A stretch of 64,000 bases of DNA from Moniliella sp. 'wahieum' (lineage: Eukaryota; Basidiomycota; Moniliellomycetes; Moniliellales; Moniliellaceae): contig RSEE01000004.1 in the NCBI GenBank assembly GCA_003971905.1, positions 558,001-622,000 of the forward strand, read 5' to 3'. The translations under genes and the position numbers were made by a program. The notes beneath the pieces are model-generated. The model was not told where the DNA came from. It made no database searches and worked only from the letters and a program-made list of their open reading frames with translations. Below, piece by piece: positions 59,031 through 64,000 of the stretch; position 1 is the stretch's first letter, and the number at the start of each line of letters is the position of its first letter.

Positions 59031-59985
59031 AGTGTGGTATTCACCATTCCTTGTTTGAAGCATGTAATCATCCTATTCCCATCGATATTCAACACAAACA
59101 TAGGTCCTTTCGTCAATATAATTGTTGACTGTAGTATAGTGACCATCACAACGTTGACCAGAGTATGTGATACAATAGTCCCTGCCTGTTGTAGTTGTTG
59201 GCGTTAAACTCTCCTCCTATACATACGACGATAAGGGAGGGGAGGGGTGGTGCAAACACAGAGTGGAGATTGTCGGAGCGGTTTAGTTGCGGGATTTGTC
59301 AGTCCTGCTGTAATGTTTTGGTCAGTGAACATCGAGAACTGCCTTCAAGCTTTTATATCCATCAAGATGTGTGTTTGTATTGGATCTAGGCGAGTGCATT
59401 TCGAGATTTTGCCGAGTGTGGGCTTGGGCACAGCATGCAGGGATGTACTCATCAGTATATAGAGAACATGTTCCGCCCGCACCTCCCTATTTCTCTGGTA
59501 GGGAGAGGGGGCTGTTGAACCAGGCTTGGATCCAGCCTGGTTCCTCTGGATCGGTTGCCGGTACGGGCGTAGACCCAATCGATCCCCATGGCGAGTACTG
59601 GCATCCCGGTTCCCTCCCGAGGCGCACGTTCGGCACCGCCCCCCTCTCCGCAGGAGAGCTGGGCACCCAACATGGGGTTTACTTCCTAAGCACACCAAAA
59701 GTTGGTATTCCACAATTGTACCCATATATCTCCGCAGTACAATGCCCGCCTAAAGAGCTCGAGTGAAAGTGCCATAAGAGTGCAGTGGATCATGCAGCTT
59801 AGATTGAGAGGACCGGAGTCTAGTAAACGATGGGTTCGGGGCGTTTGGAAAGACGATTTTTTTGCGGATCAATGCAACCACCTCGTAGTAGGTAGGGGTG
59901 GAGGATAAATTATCGTCCTCTACTTGCGGCACGTCCGACAACTCGTTGGGCACGTCACCCATACGTGACGGGGACGAGGAAAAAT
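59031..59985. other. Intergenic between convergent genes
   Basis: 3' flanks of the Ohr gene and CTF8. No gene or repeat recognised. Confidence 0.5.
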
Positions 59986-60533
59986 CTACCGCGTCCGAGT
60001 AGGGGGCAGCCGCTTCCGGGGAGTGCTCAATGGGCTAGAGCGAAGCACCTCTTCTTCCTCCACATCCTTTGGTTCCGGGGAAGAAGGTGCTTTCCGGGCT
60101 CGTTTTCGCTGGGGCTCCTCGTGCTGAGGTTTCACTTTTCTCCTCTTCTTTTGGAGCACGGCCAGTGGTTTTTGCAGGGAGACAACCTTGCCTTCGAGCC
60201 TGTGCCGCGAGATCGTGAGGATCGGATGCTCCTGGGAAGTAGTTGTGAGAAGGTGGACGAAATAATCAAAAGAATACATACCGAAAACGTCTTTTCCCAG
60301 CTCAAAGATCCGATGATATGAGCAGGAGCCAGCTGGTCGGGTGCGTCGTCGTCGTAAGCTTCGTTCTGACCAGTGCCGTCGATGTCGAAACTGCCTTGAA
60401 TCTCGATGAGAATCGGTTCACCCTGGGGCGCCATCTGTGCCAGTTGAGTGGGAACAGTGGCAGGAAAGGTGGTGGGCTTCCCACGGGGGTCGACCGGGAT
60501 GTGGATGTGGATGCGCATCGTTGGTGGTGCCAA
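59986..60533 (-). CDS. CTF8: Ctf8, subunit of the Ctf18-RFC clamp loader
   Basis: Works in the alternative replication factor C (Ctf18-Dcc1-Ctf8) that loads or unloads PCNA and supports sister-chromatid cohesion. Exon 1 (60533-60282) has MRIHIHIPVDPRG, then EPILIEIQGSFDIDG, the conserved first strand of Ctf8, and AHIIGSLSWEKTFS. The 50-nt intron (60281-60232) ends in CCCAG. Exon 2 starts EHPILTISRHRLEGKVVSLQ and KPLAVLQKKRR, the other conserved block, then a basic and acidic tail (KAPSSPEPKDVEEEEVL) ending at 59986. The predicted 165 residues fit the family. Two Met codons (60533 and 60518) are possible starts. The gene is read without any frame error. Confidence 0.88.
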
Positions 60534-60720
60534 GGGAACAAGCGAACAATTGTGGCGCGGGCAAGTACGCGTGATTCGCGAGTGAACGACGCGGCGCGAC
60601 CTGGCGCGACCTGGCGCGACGTGGATGCAATTTGCAATTCAGCTGCGCCCGCCACCAACATTTCATTCTTGGGCCCTGGGCAGCTCCCGTTGATTGCACC
60701 GCCTCCGCTCCGTTGTTCGG

Positions 60721-63700
60721 CTATGGCCCCCTGTATCGTTTGCGTAGCTGCGCCTCCATGCACACACCGTACGATCCTACAAGACAAAGTGCGGATTCTA
60801 GAATGCGACAGGCCGTAACGGGTGACAGGAACAAACGAAGGTAGAGGGACCGAGCCGTGCAAAAGATGTGCCCTTGTTTACCGATGAATTTCATCCTTTC
60901 GGTCGGCATCTCGTTCAAGGTGCCTGAGCGACAGGGCAGCCGTCGAGTACATCTTATCCGGGAAAGGAAGTGCATGTGGATCATCAACTCATGGCAGGTG
61001 CTCGTCAGCCCCCCCAGCGTGCGCAATGTGTCTGGGGAAAAACTGTAGTCGGGCGAGAGGGTCTTGATGACGGTCGAGATCCCCACAATCTGTCGCACCA
61101 GCCGATTTGCCTCTTCCCAAAGCCGATCCACGGGAGCGTCGCGCTCGCCAGGCGTACGGCGCGGCGTCATACTGCATTCTTGCCATGTTGAACGCAGAAG
61201 CCCCGTCAAACGATCACACTCCATCGCCTTGGATCGCGAGCGAAGCCAGAAGCATCCCGACGCGAGCGTCTCGCAAACCACCAGCAGGAGTGCTAGATCG
61301 TGGCGACCGTCCAGGGCTCGTCCCCTGCGGGGAGTCACTGTCCGGAAGAGCAAGCGATAGCCGGACCTGAGACTCCTTATTAGTAAAGTGCTGAATGTCC
61401 TCGTCTAATGCTGGGCCCAATAAGTTAGCCCATGCCGTGGCCGAGGTCATGGTGACCTTGTCCACCAAATTCAGTAGGTGGCTGTCCAGATCATCTGTCG
61501 GCTCGACTTGGTCCGATCCCGAGAGGGATGCTGGAGCACGGCGCCGTCCTTCTTGTGGAGGTGAAGATCGCCTCTTTGAAGTCCGTCAGCTCGGTGCTGT
61601 GCAGGCTACTGATCGACCCGACCCGAGTCCCATCTTCGTACACCAACTGACCTGTTCTGGTCCGGACAAATCCACTCCTCTTCCGCGCCCGGGACGGCGC
61701 AGGTGGCTCGGCCAGACTTCCCTGGACGACCCAGCGTCAAGCCATTCAGCGGAAGAGTTGCTAATACCTTGAGAATGATACGGCCCCATGGTTGGCCTTC
61801 GAACCAGAGCTTGTGCCGGGGGCTCGGGCTCACTCGATCCTCCACCTTGAAGGGGGTGTGAGACACGGGGGATGAAGAGGATATGATGGATTGTTCGCTT
61901 ATTGTGGCCAAAGTATTGTCCAACTTGTCTGCCCGCAAGGGCACCAACGTGGTGTCAGCGCGCAGATAGGCCTGGACCGACTCCATGTCGGGCTTGATTG
62001 CAAACCAGCAATTGCTCAACTCGACGCAGCTGCCATAAAGCATCATGAGAAATGCTCGGGTCAGACGCACGTCGGCTGTTTGCTGAAGTGGTTTGAGCTG
62101 CAGCTGCAACACCCGATGTCACTCGCTTAAATGTGGATAGTGAATCGCGGCAGGCGATCAGAACAAGGCGTACGACTTGCATATGCTCTGAATCTGTAGT
62201 CGAGGCCGTGCGCGCAACCGAGTCAAAGCGATCCAAAGCACGAATCAGTCCTGTCATTGAAGTGCTCGCCACCTCAAGGATCTTGTGGAACTGGAGGGAG
62301 ATGCGTTCGTCCAGGGTCAACGAAACGTACTGCTTCAACGCCGAGTGAATCTGACTTAGTGAGAAGAGGAGCCCGCGCGTCCCATCGACAAAACGCAAAA
62401 CAGGAGTGGGAATCGTTTTGGTTGCCAGAGGCATAGGCATGGCCGAGAAACGCTTGAAGTACGAGTTGCGCTCTGTGTCGATAGACTTGCCTCGTCCATG
62501 CGTTAAAGGGTTAGACGGTGTGGCAGAACGAACTTGAGTAACGGGAACGATCTTGCGGATCCCACTCGTATCCGATTCAGCCATGCTCCCTGTATGTGAG
62601 TGATTAGAGATGGAGGATGGCAAGGTGGGTAAAGAAGGCGTGAAACCCATGGAGAGCAGTCGACTGACCGAGTCGGACGGGGAATGCGAGGTAGATGAGG
62701 ATGTCGTAGCGCTTGAGGCCAAGCTCAACTTGCGTAGGCCTTGTGGCAGCTGTCGTGGGGGCGGGTGTGGATCGGGAGGTGGAGAACGAACGGAGTGAAT
62801 CGAGGTAGAGTAAGGTGTCATATCAGGGACATCGGCCAAGGACTTGACCGATCCCCCTGCGCTATGACTCGACCCATGCAAAGATGAGGACGAAGAAGCG
62901 GCACTGGGATGATGAGTATGCTCAGGGGCCAAGATGGCCTCGCCCATAGTGGGTGTGACCATTTGCTCGACCGCGTCATTTGTAAGAGATGCATCGGCCA
63001 ACTCCCCTGTTTGGGAGGGGTTGGGGTTCAATTGGAAAGGCTGAACTAGCGGACCCATCTTGACCAGCGAAGTGGGCGCGCGGACGTCGGGACTCGGGAA
63101 ATTGATCCTCCGATAATGATTTGCGCAATTCAGGCCCTGTAACTGGTTCCGGTCCAGGTGTAACGGGGCTCGAGTGGAAGTGCTAGAGGACAAAGAGACG
63201 ATGGAAGCTCCCCCTTGTGAACCTCCTACGTTCGGGTGTGCAGTCGGTGTAGATCCTAGTGGGGGAGTCGGCTCGGGTGGCTGATTCATCCCCATGCCGA
63301 TTGCGGCGGGGAAAGGCCCATCCCGAAGACGATTTAGGAAGACTGCCTGTCGATGTGGAGGAAATGCTAGACTCATTCCTCCTGTGGGCTCGGGAACGGG
63401 CCCAACGGGAAAATCCGAGACGGGGCACGGGGGAAGTGGGTCATCCAACGGGGAGTTGGCCAATTGGGTGAGGGTAGGTGGACCTTCACCCGGCGGAAAT
63501 TCCGGGGCTGGGGAAAAGGTGCCTCGATCCACTGATTGTGGGTGATTCCAAGGACGGGGTAGCAGTAGATGGTCGTGTTGGGGGTTGAATGGGAGGGATC
63601 AGAGCAGGTTCAGGTGTTTCCGAGGTTGGGGGAGGAGTGTAAAACCGCTCCCGCCAACACCATTGTCGATTGACTGGGACATGCCATGCTCCGTCTCAAA

Positions 63701-64000
63701 CGACTGAGACTTGTACGAGATGTGGCTGACGTACCCTCGGGAAGCGAGGAAACAGTACTCGAGATACTGGCTTGGGATGTCATGGCTACCGGTGCAGCAA
63801 AGGGGGATTTGCGCGCTGACTCGCCTCCTTTTGGGACTGGAGGGGGTGGGGGACGAGAGGGTAGAGCATGAGGTATATCGCGCGAATGAGAAGATCCATC
63901 GCGATCAGCTGTGATTGAAAACGAGGGTGTGAGCTCGCCAGCGAAGGGGAAAAAATGGAAGGGGGGACGTACAGCTTTGTTGTTGCTCGATCCAGTGCTG
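60721..64000 (-). CDS. SOG2: SOG2-type RAM signalling protein, C-terminal part
   Basis: Scaffold of the RAM network (morphogenesis and cell separation with the Cbk1/Orb6 kinase). The 5' part, which would hold the leucine-rich repeats, lies beyond the right edge. Present are a disordered Ser/Pro region (63990-62600) and then the conserved domain: RNSYFKRFSAMPMPLATKTI, VDGTRGLLFSLSQIHSALKQ, MTGLIRALDRFDSVARTAST, VRLVLIACRDSLSTFKRVTS, LTRAFLMMLYGSCVELSNCW, TMTSATAWANLLGPALDEDI, LWEEANRLVRQIVGISTVIK and LGGLTSTCHELMIHMHFLSR. These blocks match the order in fungal Sog2. The end at 60721 is the stop of the last open frame and may be off. A likely intron lies near 63900-63975. Several frame changes in 61150-61760. 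Confidence 0.82.

Noticed and set aside
10302-61353. Biosynthetic cluster, defence island or toxin system
   Set aside because: Neighbouring genes belong to unrelated housekeeping pathways, with no co-directional cluster of biosynthetic enzymes.

Overview
The window looks like nuclear DNA of a filamentous basidiomycete. Genes are split by short GT-AG introns (about 50-130 nt), the encoded proteins are typically fungal (TOM20, a PX/PXB protein, SREBP, Ctf8, Sog2, a Doa4-type deubiquitinase, an Rck2/Srk1-type kinase, Cti6), several tRNA genes carry introns, and LTR-element debris is present. Gene style and repeats suggest an Agaricomycete of the Rhizoctonia/Ceratobasidium kind, but that is inference.

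Layout, left to right: a Ty1/copia fragment and a relic LTR-like repeat (1-1.0 kb); a mitochondrial transcription factor B (MTF1-like) with four AT-hooks and TOM20, both on the minus strand (1-5.8 kb); divergent from TOM20, a PXB/PX-domain protein (6.4-9.3 kb); a CCC1/VIT1 vacuolar Fe/Mn transporter with a cysteine-rich N-terminus (10.3-11.5 kb); tRNA-Lys; a small secreted cysteine-containing protein (13.8 kb); an unrecognised minus-strand gene (15-16 kb); tRNA-Gln; a Cti6-type PHD protein (17-19.3 kb); an M28 vacuolar membrane protease (19.9-22.9 kb); an Ala/Gln/Tyr repeat protein (23.9-26.6 kb); tRNA-Pro and a second tRNA-Lys (27 kb); a nested LTR-element complex (28.4-33.5 kb); an Rck2/Srk1-type kinase (35.2-36.9 kb); an intron-bearing tRNA; a Doa4/USP8-type deubiquitinase (37.9-41 kb); an aldo-keto reductase (41.8-43 kb); a UPF0642 nucleolar protein (45 kb); a long gene-poor stretch; SREBP/SRE1 (50.1-54.3 kb); relic repeats; a mitochondrial Ohr/OsmC protein (58.5-59 kb); CTF8 (60 kb) and the C-terminal part of SOG2, running off the right edge.

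The genes do not form one pathway. They are ordinary housekeeping and signalling genes: mitochondrial import and transcription, metal storage, vacuolar proteolysis, sterol/oxygen sensing, stress kinase, RAM morphogenesis pathway and cohesion. Gaps between them contain characteristic tandem 7-mers built on palindromic hexamers.

Two features cut across the whole window. First, nearly every conserved gene changes frame several times, and duplicated non-coding repeats differ almost only by small length changes. Together these point to residual indel errors in a long-read assembly rather than a field of pseudogenes. Second, an LTR - internal - LTR unit has been inserted as a head-to-tail pair inside an older gag-like element, with an intact 5-bp target duplication around the pair.
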